The notes under the pieces: generated by a model
Seen by the model: the letters and a program-made list of their open reading frames with translations, nothing else
Told to the model about the DNA's origin: nothing
Database searches by the model: none
Part shown: one piece after another, positions 46,290-54,852 of the stretch
Layout of the letters: each line of letters starts with the position of its first letter
Position numbering within the stretch: the stretch's first letter is position 1
Program-made: the position numbers and the translations under genes
NCBI GenBank assembly: GCA_005773635.1
Contig: SXHN01000031.1
Coordinates: 1-64,000 of the forward strand
From: Actinomycetota bacterium
Lineage (GTDB): Bacteria; Actinomycetota; Acidimicrobiia; IMCC26256; PALSA-610
Length of the DNA: 64,000 nt
Reading direction: 5' to 3'

Positions 46290-47777
46290 TTAGGATGACA
46301 GTTGTTCTACCAGTTGTCGGGGGGTCGAACAGTCACGAAATAGTGCCTCGGTGTGAATTTTTGTGCCCCGTAATGGCTCCATCATCGGAATCCGTCGCAA
46401 CGGGTCGGAACCAGTGTCGAGGATCACGCTGTCCCAGTTCGCCGCAACCACGGAATCGGGCCACTTCTCCAACAGTTTTCCCCGGAAATATGCCCTGGTG
46501 GTCGGGGGTGGCTCCACCATGGCCACCACGACCTCGTCCTCGTCGAGAAGCCGCTCAATCTTGCCCGCACGGACCAACTTCTCGTAGATCGACTTGTCGG
46601 GCCGCACGTCGTGATATTGGATGTCGAGGAGTGCAAGCTTGGCATCCGACCACTCCAGACCATCGCGCTCGACGTAGTTGCGTAGCAACTGATATTTCGT
46701 CACCCAGTCGAGCACACCGTCAAGTTGCCTCGGGTCTGATTCCAATGCTGTCAGCACTCGTTCCCATTGGGTCAGCACGAGTTCGCCAACCGCCTCACCG
46801 CCAGACGCATCGTGGCCACGCTCGTCGGCATACTTTCGTGCCAAGCGAAAGTATTCCCATTGCAGTTCGAGCGCGGTCGCCGAGGTGCCGTCGGCCAGCC
46901 CGAGCACCGTCCGTAAGGTCGGGTCGTGCGACACCGATCGCATCGCAGGCACTGGTCCAGTCAAGACGAATTCACGATCGAAGAAATCGTCTTCGATCAT
47001 GTTGAGAACAATCGCGGTCGTGCCAACTTTCAAGAAGGTGCTTACCTCACACAAGTTTGCATCGCCGACGATCACATGGAGCCGACGATATTTCTGAGGG
47101 TCGGCATGAGGTTCGTCGCGAGTGTTAATGATCGGTCGCTTCAATGTGGTTTCGAGCCCAACTTCTTCTTCGAAGAAATCGGCGCGTTGCGAAATCTGGA
47201 AATCACAACGTTGGGCGCCATTCTCTGAACCGACTTTGCCCGCACCGCAAAAGATTTGACGGGTCACAAAAAACGGAGTCATATGCCGGACCAAGGAGCC
47301 AAACGGCGTGGCCCGGTCCACGAGGTAGTTCTCATGGCATCCGTAACTATTGCCTTTGCCATCACTGTTATTTTTGTAGGTGACAACTTCTTGGCCCTGT
47401 GGAATCAAATTGCGCGCGGCCGCCATTGAACGGGCCAAGATGCGCTCACCCGCTTTGTCGTACATCGTGCATTGCAAGGCATCAGAACACTCCGGGGCTG
47501 AATACTCAGGATGGGCATGATCCACGTAATACCGAGCACCGTTTGTGAGTACTGCGTTCACGAGGTGGGTTTCAATATCCGGCGGCTGCGCGCCTTCGCG
47601 AGCGAATCCTCGGGCGTCATGACCAGGATGCTCGTCGTCGAAATCCCATCCCACTTTGCGGCGGTCGACAAATGCATTGATCAGCACGCTCGACGCGAGC
47701 ACAGGATTGGGGTCGGGGGCACCACGCAGCACCACCCCGTACTCGGTTTCAACACCAATAATCTTGGGAAGAGCCAC
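46290..47777 (-). CDS. dop: Pup depupylase/deamidase Dop
   Basis: Glutamine synthetase-like fold enzyme of 495 residues that removes Pup from proteins. IIGVETEYGVV holds the first ATP/Mg residues, YVDHAHPEYSAPE and KNNSDGKGNSYGCHENYLVDR are characteristic of Dop, and the loop DFDDEHPGHDARGFAREG corresponds to the Dop-loop that distinguishes it from PafA. With a GGE Pup its role is depupylation. GTG 47777 has no ribosome site; TAATCT lies 6 nt before it, hinting at leaderless RNA. Confidence 0.95.
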   Translation of the reverse strand: MALPKIIGVETEYGVVLRGAPDPNPVLASSVLINAFVDRRKVGWDFDDEHPGHDARGFAREGAQPPDIETHLVNAVLTNGARYYVDHAHPEYSAPECSDALQCTMYDKAGERILARSMAAARNLIPQGQEVVTYKNNSDGKGNSYGCHENYLVDRATPFGSLVRHMTPFFVTRQIFCGAGKVGSENGAQRCDFQISQRADFFEEEVGLETTLKRPIINTRDEPHADPQKYRRLHVIVGDANLCEVSTFLKVGTTAIVLNMIEDDFFDREFVLTGPVPAMRSVSHDPTLRTVLGLADGTSATALELQWEYFRLARKYADERGHDASGGEAVGELVLTQWERVLTALESDPRQLDGVLDWVTKYQLLRNYVERDGLEWSDAKLALLDIQYHDVRPDKSIYEKLVRAGKIERLLDEDEVVVAMVEPPPTTRAYFRGKLLEKWPDSVVAANWDSVILDTGSDPLRRIPMMEPLRGTKIHTEALFRDCSTPRQLVEQLSS

Positions 47778-47836
47778 GTACCGAGATTACGTGGCCAAGA
47801 CAAGGTTCGCGGCGACCCTCAACCCCCGTTGTTGAA

Positions 47837-48979
47837 CTAGCGCCGTAAACGACCAAAGCTGGACCTCACGCTGCGACGCGCTGCTTGCAGAGACCGTTTC
47901 ACAGCATTCACGACGGGCCGCACAAAACCGCGCGCGCTGCGAACCCCCGAGTTGCACGCGCGGGCACACGCCGTAGCTGTCGGTTTGACATGGCGCACCC
48001 ACACGGCGCGAATGAACCGCGCGACACGAACGAGCACGAACGCAGTCAACCGGAAAGGAAACGAGACAATTTTCCAAACCCAGCGCGCTATCCAGCGAGC
48101 GGTTGGCGCAATCGCCCGCCACCCGGCAGCCACGGCTGAACCAATTGCGCCAACAACTTTGGCAATGCGCCGGACGATGGCCATCAAAACGCGAACAGGC
48201 ACGCGCATCAACCGTTGGATACCGCGAGCTAGACCGAGCACAGCACGCGCAACCCAGCTACCGAGCCCCTTGAGGATTGCCCACGTTGCCCGACCGATCG
48301 CACTCAGCGCGCGCCATAGCGCATTCAGCGCGCTACTAAGGAGACGAATGGGCACGCTGATGAGCCCAAGCGCGAGCATCCAGCACCAGTGCAGGAGTCG
48401 GCCTGCCGATCGCAACAGCGCAATCAACGTTCGATAGCAAATCCGCAGCGCGTTGGCACAAAGTCGCAGTGGTAACAACATCAGGTTCGCGAGTGTGTGC
48501 AACAGTCGCGCCAGCATCCGAAATGGCCAGCTCGTTAGGCGCAGCAACCACCGGACCGGAGCGGTCAACCAGCACACGATTGCGCCAATCGTGCGCCAAA
48601 AAAACAGCGCCAACCATATGAACGGTGCGACAACGAGATACAGCAACTTCACAAGGAGCCCGCCCAACCGGCGCAACGCCAACCATAACCACCGAAACGG
48701 AAGGACGACAATTGAGCAAAGCCAGGACAACACTCGCGCGCACCATCTCACAAGCACAATGGCGCATCGGCCGATCCACCGAAACGGAATCGTGATCCAA
48801 GAGATCAGCGCGCTAGCGACACCGCCGATGAAACTCGCCCCGGCAAGGACACCCCGACATATGGCTTTGACCGCCAACCAGATCAGATAGAACGGCAACA
48901 GCAGCACCGTCAGCCCGCGATGCAGAGCCCGACTCAGCGCTGAACGGGGCACCTCATCGGTTTGCGGATAGTCCCCCAT
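47837..48979 (-). CDS. unknown Arg/Trp-rich repeat membrane protein in the pup locus
   Basis: 380-residue protein I do not recognise. Its only acidic residues are D3, D8 and E9; the other 370 residues have none, while Arg and Trp are very frequent. A short motif P-[FVIL]-[RIY] recurs about ten times (Pro at 29, 65, 94, 119, 141, 152, 170, 210, 261 and 308), mostly followed by W or L. Hydrophobic stretches of 15-20 residues are broken by Arg, giving repeated amphipathic or reentrant helices. The C-terminal 60 residues are a basic tail. It starts 27 bp after mpa and ends 59 bp before dop, all on one strand, so an operon is likely. An extremely basic membrane-surface binder is my inference. Confidence 0.78.
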   Translation of the reverse strand: MGDYPQTDEVPRSALSRALHRGLTVLLLPFYLIWLAVKAICRGVLAGASFIGGVASALISWITIPFRWIGRCAIVLVRWCARVLSWLCSIVVLPFRWLWLALRRLGGLLVKLLYLVVAPFIWLALFFWRTIGAIVCWLTAPVRWLLRLTSWPFRMLARLLHTLANLMLLPLRLCANALRICYRTLIALLRSAGRLLHWCWMLALGLISVPIRLLSSALNALWRALSAIGRATWAILKGLGSWVARAVLGLARGIQRLMRVPVRVLMAIVRRIAKVVGAIGSAVAAGWRAIAPTARWIARWVWKIVSFPFRLTAFVLVRVARFIRAVWVRHVKPTATACARACNSGVRSARGFVRPVVNAVKRSLQAARRSVRSSFGRLRR

Positions 48980-49006
48980 CAACGCACGGTACTACCCAAT
49001 CTCAAA

Positions 49007-50758
49007 CTAGAGGTACTGACCGGTTGTGACTTTTTCAATTTGTCGACCGCCGCGCTGCTCATCGTCTTTGGCAATGATCGTGCGCACGTAGACGATGCGT
49101 TCGCCTTTCTTGCCAGAGATTTTCGCCCAGTCGTCGGGGTTGGTCGTGTTGGGCAGATCTTCGTGCTCGCGAAATTCCTGTTTGATCGAATCCAAAAGAT
49201 CTTGCGTGGAGATGCCGGCCGAACCGCCCGCGATCGATCGTTTGATCGACAATTTCTTGGCTCTCCGAACAATGTTTTCGATCATGGCACCCGAAGAAAA
49301 ATCTTTGAAGAACAAGATCTCTTTATCGCCATTTTGGTAGGTGACTTCCAAGAACTTGTTGTCATCGCCGGTCTCGTACATGGCTTCGACTGCATCGCCA
49401 ATCATCGCGACGACAGCTTTGTCCGCATTTCCACGCGCTTTTTTTAGCTCGTCATCTGCGATCGGAAGGTGCGGCTGCAAGTACTGACGGAAGATCTGTT
49501 TCGCGGAGTCTGCATCAGGGCGTTCGATCTTGATTTTTACGTCGAGGCGGCCCGGTCGCAGAATTGCGGGGTCAATGAGGTCTTCGCGGTTGGACGCACC
49601 AATGACAATGACGTTTCGCAGCGCTTCGACCCCGTCAATTTCTGCCAAAAGCTGGGGCACGATTGTGGACTCGATGTCTGACGAGATGCCTGTTCCACGG
49701 GTGCGAAACAGCGAATCCATCTCGTCGAAGAACACAATGACCGGATGACCCTCCTCGCTCTTTTCGCGCGCACGTTCGAAAATGAGTCGAATTTGGCGCT
49801 CCGTTTCACCCACGTACTTGTTGAGCAGTTCAGGGCCTTTGACGTTGATGAAATAGCTTCGGGCCTTCGTGTTACCCGTCTTTTCGGCGACCCGCTTGGC
49901 AAGCGAATTCGCAACTGCTTTCGCGATCAACGTCTTGCCGCAACCTGGCGGCCCGTATAGCAAGATGCCTTTGGGCGGTTGTAGTTCATGGTCGTGAAAC
50001 AATTCTCCGTACAAGTACGGAAGTTCGATTGCGTCCTTGATCATTTCAATTTGATCGTCGAGGCCACCAACATCGTCGTAGCTGACATCGGGCACTTCTT
50101 CAAGCACCAGTTCTTCAACTTCGGGCCGCGGTACTTTTTCCACTAACAACCCAGAACGGGCATCCATCAAGAGATGATCTCCTGGACGGATATATACGCC
50201 CTTCAAGGAGTCGGCAAGTTCGGCGACGCGTTCTTCGTCGGCGCGGCCGGTAACCAGCGCACGCTCACCATCTTCAAGCGTCTCTTTATACGTGACAACT
50301 TCACCGTGGCGCTCCCCACTGCGCACCAGCACAACGCTTAAGGACTCGTTGAGCACAACCTCGTCGCCGCGTTGCAAAGCATCAGTATCGATTTCTGGGT
50401 GCAGGGATACCCGCATTTTGCGACCTGCCGAAAACACATCAACGGTACCGTCGTCGTTGACGCCGAGGTATGTGCCGTAGGCATTGGGCGGCATCGTGAG
50501 TTTGTCGACCTCTTCACGCAAGGCCGCAATGTGGTCGCGGGCCTCTCGTAGCGTGGCTGACAGCTTTTCGTTTTGTGACATGGCCTGCTGAAGTTGGCCC
50601 TTAGTTTCGAGCAGTCGCTCTTCGAGGGTGCGCACCCGCTTTGGGGCGTCTTGGAGTCGACGGCGCAGCACCAACACTTCTTCTTCCAGGGCGGCGATCT
50701 CAGCGAGATCCTCCGCGGTGATTCCACCATCGGTATTGGTGCTGTCTTGCTGCGACAT
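49007..50758 (-). CDS. mpa: proteasome-associated AAA+ ATPase Mpa/ARC
   Basis: 583-residue hexameric unfoldase that feeds pupylated proteins to the 20S proteasome. An N-terminal coiled coil (about 15-85) binds Pup, followed by OB domains (90-240). The AAA domain has Walker A GPPGCGKT, Walker [13 protein letters not shown] and an arginine-finger region. The C-terminus GQYL is the proteasome-docking HbYX-like tail, showing that a 20S core is expected in the genome. ATG 50758 is preceded by AGGAGG. Confidence 0.96.
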   Translation of the reverse strand: MSQQDSTNTDGGITAEDLAEIAALEEEVLVLRRRLQDAPKRVRTLEERLLETKGQLQQAMSQNEKLSATLREARDHIAALREEVDKLTMPPNAYGTYLGVNDDGTVDVFSAGRKMRVSLHPEIDTDALQRGDEVVLNESLSVVLVRSGERHGEVVTYKETLEDGERALVTGRADEERVAELADSLKGVYIRPGDHLLMDARSGLLVEKVPRPEVEELVLEEVPDVSYDDVGGLDDQIEMIKDAIELPYLYGELFHDHELQPPKGILLYGPPGCGKTLIAKAVANSLAKRVAEKTGNTKARSYFINVKGPELLNKYVGETERQIRLIFERAREKSEEGHPVIVFFDEMDSLFRTRGTGISSDIESTIVPQLLAEIDGVEALRNVIVIGASNREDLIDPAILRPGRLDVKIKIERPDADSAKQIFRQYLQPHLPIADDELKKARGNADKAVVAMIGDAVEAMYETGDDNKFLEVTYQNGDKEILFFKDFSSGAMIENIVRRAKKLSIKRSIAGGSAGISTQDLLDSIKQEFREHEDLPNTTNPDDWAKISGKKGERIVYVRTIIAKDDEQRGGRQIEKVTTGQYL

Positions 50759-50981
50759 ACCTACCTCCTGTCAGTTTTTCGGACCCTATCTCCGGTTCAG
50801 TTGCAACTCGTGGCATCCGATACGTTGCACGTAGGTCCGTGAGATTCCCCGTATCTCGGGTAGCTTCACGGCACTGCGAGACAGATGTCCTGGGTGCTGA
50901 TCGGCCATTTGGTCGGCTTCTTTGGACTTCTGAGATTCCACCCGAAGAATTCCACGATTGAGCTAAAGCGAGGATCCCAGC

Positions 50982-51218
50982 ATGAAGGTCTGGATCGATC
51001 AGGATCTGTGCACCGGCGACGGACTGTGCGAAGAAATTGCACCCGACGTATTCGCCCTTCTCGACGACGGCCTCGCCTACGTCAAAGAAGGCGCCAAGGT
51101 GTTCGATAAGCCGGGCGGAGCTGAAGGGCTCGCCAACATTCCCGAGGGCCAACTCGATGCGGTGATCGAATCCGCTGAAGAATGCCCAGGCGAGTGCATT
51201 TTTATCGAAGCTGAATAG
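50982..51218 (+). CDS. small ferredoxin of the [3Fe-4S]/[4Fe-4S] type
   Basis: 78-residue acidic electron carrier. It begins MKVWIDQDLCTGDGLCEEIAPDVF and ends EECPGECIFIEAE. The Cys pattern C-x5-C ... C-P-x2-C is that of single-cluster actinobacterial ferredoxins that serve cytochrome P450s. ATG 50982 has GAGG upstream. A strong hairpin terminator follows. It is divergent from mpa, as in several actinobacteria. The 223-bp gap between them has no other gene and no promoter that I trust. Confidence 0.9.
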   Translation: MKVWIDQDLCTGDGLCEEIAPDVFALLDDGLAYVKEGAKVFDKPGGAEGLANIPEGQLDAVIESAEECPGECIFIEAE

Positions 51219-51262
51219 CACTTCGGTCAACGCCGGACGTACGCGGCGATAACAAATTCTTA

Positions 51263-51289
51263 GAGAGGGCACCCAATGGGTGCCCTCTC
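51263..51289. terminator. bidirectional hairpin terminator
   Basis: A perfect 12-bp stem GAGAGGGCACCC / GGGTGCCCTCTC with loop AAT lies between the ends of two convergent genes, the ferredoxin and the MarP-like protease. There is only a short T-rich stretch on the right (CTTGC), so it may act in a tract-independent way. Confidence 0.85.
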
Positions 51290-51313
51290 CTTGCAACTAC
51301 AGCTACACGAGCC

Positions 51314-52168
51314 TTAGCGGCACGGTGGCGGCGGAATTCGTTCACCAGGACCGGTGTCCAATACACGTTGCACTGCTGATGCTTCGAGCGCATAGCCAAT
51401 CGAATCGTCATCAGGATCGATCGCGAATGTCATGGCGACAACCGCACCTTCGCTATCCACAACCGGTGCCCCCGAATCACCCGGTTCTAGCTGTGTGGCA
51501 AGCACCATGACAGGGCGTCGATGCGATCCCTGCCCATAAATGTCCGGGCCCTGTCCGTTGATCGATCCGGATACCAAGAGCCCGGCAGGAGCGACACGCA
51601 ACGGCCGTCCGTGCGGGTGCCCAAACACGCCAAAGGTGCCAGTCTGGGGACTATCGCGCAACTCCAACGGCGTGCCGGTCGATGAGCTACTGAGCAGCGC
51701 AATGTCGAGAACGGGGTCGAAACCAACCAGCGCGGCGCGTTGCGATGTGCCGCTGATGTCGACGACACGCGGATCAAGCATCCCAACGACGACATGGGCG
51801 TTGGTCGCGACAAGCCCATCGCTCACAACCCAGCCGGTGCCGGTGACGAGTTCCCCACACGCGCGACCGGTGACCTTCACGACAGACCGCTCCACACGGC
51901 GCCGCACTCGATCCGAAATTCCCGACGATCTTGGCACCGGGCCGACATCGGGGATCTGGTCCGCGTCGCCGAGGATCGCGAGTCCGCTCGGAAACGAGAC
52001 GTCGGAATTCGGGATGTCACGGAGCGCGCGCTGCGCAGCGGGCACCGCAGCAACCACGGCGACGATCAATGCGAACAAAGCGAGTCGCCGCGCTGACGCA
52101 CGAATCAGCAAGACCGCGGCGAGCACCGCCGCTGCGGACGCGAACAACGCAACATCGGCAGGGTTCAC
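51314..52168 (-). CDS. MarP-like membrane-anchored trypsin-like serine protease
   Basis: 284-residue protein with two N-terminal membrane helices (about 5-22 and 27-45) and an extracytoplasmic protease domain. The triad is His in VATNAHVVVG, Asp in DPVLDIALL and Ser in EPGDSGAPVV. MarP of mycobacteria has four helices and helps acid resistance; this shorter form is similar but its role is inferred. The start GTG 52168 overlaps the trmI stop as GTGA, making it the last gene of a long coupled operon. Confidence 0.85.
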   Translation of the reverse strand: MNPADVALFASAAAVLAAVLLIRASARRLALFALIVAVVAAVPAAQRALRDIPNSDVSFPSGLAILGDADQIPDVGPVPRSSGISDRVRRRVERSVVKVTGRACGELVTGTGWVVSDGLVATNAHVVVGMLDPRVVDISGTSQRAALVGFDPVLDIALLSSSSTGTPLELRDSPQTGTFGVFGHPHGRPLRVAPAGLLVSGSINGQGPDIYGQGSHRRPVMVLATQLEPGDSGAPVVDSEGAVVAMTFAIDPDDDSIGYALEASAVQRVLDTGPGERIPPPPCR

Positions 52169-52962
52169 AGTTCGGCGGGTACTTCCTCCGCCAGGAGCAA
52201 TCGGGCAGTGGTCAAGAAACCAGTGTGAGCAACCATACGGTGGTCAGGACGGACTGATTGACCCTCGATATGCCAGCCGCGCTGCAGAATCTCAACGGTT
52301 TCAGCCATCCCGAAATTGCTGGTCTCGAGCACTTCACGCAGCCGCATGACCTGGCCGATAGTCGGCAAATAACTCAGCAAAATACCTCCGGGACGCAATG
52401 CCTTTTCAGCGTGCGGCACGACCTGCCACGGCTCGGGAAGGTCGAGGAGAATCCGGTCCAGATCAACGTGATCTATACCCCCGTAAATGTCGCGGACTTC
52501 CACCTCAAACGGGAGATCGTCGCCGAGGTACGCACGAACATTTTCTTGGGCGCGCTTCGAGAAGTCGTCGCGAATCTCATATCCATAGAGTCGGCCGTGG
52601 GTACCTATCGATCGCAAGATCGCCATCGTGAGGGCACCCGAACCAATGCCCGACTCGAGCACACGCGCGCCAGGAAACACATCGGCGAGCACCAAGATCG
52701 GACCGATGTCTTTCGGATAGATGACCTGCGCTCCGCGCGGCATCTCCAAGATGTACTCACCCAAGGTCGGACGCAGCACCAGCAACCGTTGATTCTTGGT
52801 TGTTCGCACCGTGATGCCCTCAGGGTGACCGATGAGGTCATCGTGTTTCATCGCGCCCGCGTGCGTATGAAATTCTCCACCTTCAACCAGCGTGACGAGG
52901 TGACGGCGTTTCTTGGTATCGACCACAAGCACACGTTCGCCAGCTTGGAGTTCGCGGCTCAT
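52165..52962 (-). CDS. trmI: tRNA (adenine-58-N1)-methyltransferase TrmI
   Basis: 265-residue SAM-dependent enzyme making m1A58 in the tRNA T-loop. N-terminal beta domain, then SAM motif VLESGIGSGALTMAIL, acidic loop YGYEIRDDF and catalytic DRILLDLPEPWQ. ATG 52962 overlaps the upstream ttuA-like stop as ATGA; the frame is open further up but not needed. In Thermus m1A58 promotes thiolation of position 54, so its coupling to a thiolase gene is meaningful. In many actinobacteria trmI lies next to the mpa region, as here. Confidence 0.94.
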   Translation of the reverse strand: MSRELQAGERVLVVDTKKRRHLVTLVEGGEFHTHAGAMKHDDLIGHPEGITVRTTKNQRLLVLRPTLGEYILEMPRGAQVIYPKDIGPILVLADVFPGARVLESGIGSGALTMAILRSIGTHGRLYGYEIRDDFSKRAQENVRAYLGDDLPFEVEVRDIYGGIDHVDLDRILLDLPEPWQVVPHAEKALRPGGILLSYLPTIGQVMRLREVLETSNFGMAETVEILQRGWHIEGQSVRPDHRMVAHTGFLTTARLLLAEEVPAEL

Positions 52963-53882
52963 GATGTTGTTCCAATCGTGATTCCTGTGGCTCGCACCTG
53001 CAACCGGCAGAACGCGCATACATCGTTAGTAGTTGGCGCGTCACAATGCGCGCACGGTTGCAACGTCTGGCGTTCTTCGACCGCGACATCCGCAAATCGT
53101 TGATGGGCTCTGTCGAAAAATCCCGTAAGGAAAGCGGTTTTGGCTCCTGGCGATTGTTCTTCGAGCTGGTTCAATATTTCCTTGTAGCCAAGGTGCCGAT
53201 TCCCGGCCGCCATTGGACACTCCTCGATGATGTAATCGATTCCATTCAACACGCAATACGCAGCCATTTCCCGCTCGCCGAGTTTCACCAACGGCTTGAC
53301 CTTTTTGGCAAATCCTTCGCTGGCTGGCAACACGGGATATTGGCGAGCGAGGTAGCCCTCTTCCCACCGCAACACATTGCCCATCAGCACCGCAGCTTCG
53401 TCGTCAAGGTTATGTCCCGTTGCGACAGCGTCGTACTCGCCATCTATGGCGGCCTGATTAAAGAGATGGCGCTTTGAAAGCCCACACGCGCTGCATGGTG
53501 CGCGCCGGGCGGCCTCCGAGCCCGTCGGTATATCAAAACCATACTGCTGTGGAAGGTCCACCTCGATCAACTTCAAATCGCGAGATTGTGCAAAATCGCG
53601 AGCGAATCGTCCAGATTCGTTCGAGTACTCACCGATGCCCAGCCCGACATACAACCCATCTGCTTGATAGCCCGCCTTGAGCAACAGATCCCAAAGCGCC
53701 AAGGAGTCTTTACCTCCCGAAACCGCAACGAGTACGCGTTCTTCGGGTTGCAGCATCTTGAAATCGTGGATCGCACGGCGTACTTGTTCAGTGCAGTGAT
53801 GATTAAAGCAGTCTTTACAAAACGCGGCGTTGTGGCGGCGCACATCGATAACGGCAGGGCTTTTGCACCGTCGACATTTCAT
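52959..53882 (-). CDS. ttuA: TtuA-like tRNA 2-thiolation enzyme
   Basis: 307-residue PP-loop ATPase of the TtuA/Ncs6 family. An N-terminal zinc finger CRRCKSPAV ... CKDC, then PP-loop VAVSGGKDSLAL, the cluster cysteines in RAPCSACGLSK and EECPMAAG, and a C-terminal zinc finger CAHC ... CAFC. It adenylates a tRNA uridine and inserts sulfur carried by a TtuB-like protein. ATG 53882 is 3 bp after the sulfur-carrier stop. Ligands for a [4Fe-4S] cluster are all present. Confidence 0.9.
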   Translation of the reverse strand: MKCRRCKSPAVIDVRRHNAAFCKDCFNHHCTEQVRRAIHDFKMLQPEERVLVAVSGGKDSLALWDLLLKAGYQADGLYVGLGIGEYSNESGRFARDFAQSRDLKLIEVDLPQQYGFDIPTGSEAARRAPCSACGLSKRHLFNQAAIDGEYDAVATGHNLDDEAAVLMGNVLRWEEGYLARQYPVLPASEGFAKKVKPLVKLGEREMAAYCVLNGIDYIIEECPMAAGNRHLGYKEILNQLEEQSPGAKTAFLTGFFDRAHQRFADVAVEERQTLQPCAHCDAPTTNDVCAFCRLQVRATGITIGTTS

Positions 53883-53885
53883 TGG

Positions 53886-54083
53886 TTACGCGCCGCCCGA
53901 TACCACTGGTCGAATTTCAATCGAGTCTTCGTCACGAAGCTGTGCATCACGAGTGACAAGTTCGTCGTTGCAGATCACGAGTACTGATTCAGGCACAATG
54001 TTCAGTTGCTTGAGCAGCTTGCTCACGCTCGTTGGGCCAGGCATTTGAATTTCTCGCCGAGGATTCCGCAGCAATACGTTCAT
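53886..54083 (-). CDS. ttuB: ThiS/MoaD/TtuB-like sulfur carrier protein
   Basis: 65-residue beta-grasp protein. It has MPGPTSVSKLLKQLNIVPESVLVICND, RDAQLRDEDSIEIRPVV and ends SGGA. Sulfur carriers normally end in exactly GG; here one Ala follows, so either trimming by a peptidase is needed or the reading differs from the canonical activation. Placement between small membrane genes and ttuA, with 4-nt and 3-nt junctions, points to a TtuB role in tRNA thiolation. The start overlaps the upstream stop as ATGA. Confidence 0.82.
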   Translation of the reverse strand: MNVLLRNPRREIQMPGPTSVSKLLKQLNIVPESVLVICNDELVTRDAQLRDEDSIEIRPVVSGGA

Positions 54084-54298
54084 TTTTTCGGGCGGTCGCG
54101 CACCGTTACTTCGAAACGGTCACCCGGCTTGAGCGATTGGCGCCACAACGTTTCCGGCTTCGGGTTTGCCAGCCGGCGCAGCACGCGTACGGTGGCGGCG
54201 GCGATGCCGACAATCATCCACGGTTGGGAACCCTGCAATCCTTTGCGGGTTCCGGTTTTCATGAGTCGATTGACAATTGATTCCACCAGGTTGCTCAA
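54080..54298 (-). CDS. small basic protein of unknown function
   Basis: 72 residues: a short amphipathic start NLVESIVNRLMKTG, one hydrophobic segment PWMIVGIAAATVRVLRRLA and a basic C-terminus with PGDRFEVTVRDRPKK. Family not recognised. TTG 54298 overlaps the preceding stop (TTGA) and its own stop overlaps the sulfur-carrier start, so it is translated in series with these genes. Confidence 0.68.
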   Translation of the reverse strand: MSNLVESIVNRLMKTGTRKGLQGSQPWMIVGIAAATVRVLRRLANPKPETLWRQSLKPGDRFEVTVRDRPKK

Positions 54299-54513
54299 AT
54301 CCGGCGGATCTCAATCACGGGCGAACGCTTTTTACCCTTGCGGCGACCCATGAGATACGCGCTGACCACCAACACAGCACCCACGGCAACCGCCGCCGCG
54401 GCCACCACCGACTTCGCCTTCTCGACACCGGTTTCAACCGGGCCTGCCATGTCGCGGAGCTTGGATTCAATGTCGCCAATCGACACGCGCTTCGGGGCCT
54501 GGGGTGTGCTCAT
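54295..54513 (-). CDS. small single-pass membrane protein
   Basis: 72 residues. A soluble N-terminal half with IGDIESKLRDMAGPVETGVEK precedes one transmembrane helix SVVAAAAVAVGAVLVVSAYLMG and a basic tail RRKGKKRS. The N-terminal part recalls DUF3618-type proteins, but I cannot confirm it. ATG 54513 overlaps the holin-like stop as ATGA. Tail charges suggest the C-terminus is cytoplasmic. Confidence 0.7.
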   Translation of the reverse strand: MSTPQAPKRVSIGDIESKLRDMAGPVETGVEKAKSVVAAAAVAVGAVLVVSAYLMGRRKGKKRSPVIEIRRI

Positions 54514-54842
54514 CGAACTTCCTTCGAAGTATCAGCCTTGCTTTTGGTCAGTTTCATCGCGACGAGGCCGAGTGCAGAGCCGAGCAGCAGCAGTACCGCG
54601 AGGTATGGAAACCAGGACGATTTGCCCTGCCCGTCAAGCAATTCCGGCAATGTCGTCTGCAACATGCGCAACGCGCCGACGGCGAGGAATGTCATTCCTA
54701 CCCCGAACGCGAGGGCGCCAGCCAACGCCCAGCCGATATAGCGACCAATATTCTTGATCGGATCAACGGTTTCTTGTTTCGCGTAGGAAACAACCAGATC
54801 TTTCAGTTCTTGGACCTGTTGCTGAGGCGATTTGTCGGCCAT
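54510..54842 (-). CDS. actinobacterial holin-X-like (phage holin family) membrane protein
   Basis: 110 residues with an N-terminal amphipathic region QQVQELKDLVVSYAKQETVDPIKNIGRY and two transmembrane helices (about 38-60 and 78-97). The pattern matches the putative actinobacterial Holin-X group, whose role in normal cells is unknown. It lies 10 bp after the acyl-CoA synthetase gene and overlaps the next small gene by 4 nt. It is not evidence of a prophage here. Confidence 0.72.
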   Translation of the reverse strand: MADKSPQQQVQELKDLVVSYAKQETVDPIKNIGRYIGWALAGALAFGVGMTFLAVGALRMLQTTLPELLDGQGKSSWFPYLAVLLLLGSALGLVAMKLTKSKADTSKEVR

Positions 54843-54852
54843 CGCAGGAAAA

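Noticed and set aside
47952..48890. Plus-strand open frames opposite the Arg/Trp-rich gene
   Set aside because: They are fragmentary and without family features, while the minus strand has one long frame with regular repeats and operon spacing.
54510..54842. Holin-like gene as a sign of a prophage
   Set aside because: It sits in a housekeeping operon, no other phage genes occur, and the Holin-X group is a normal actinobacterial family.
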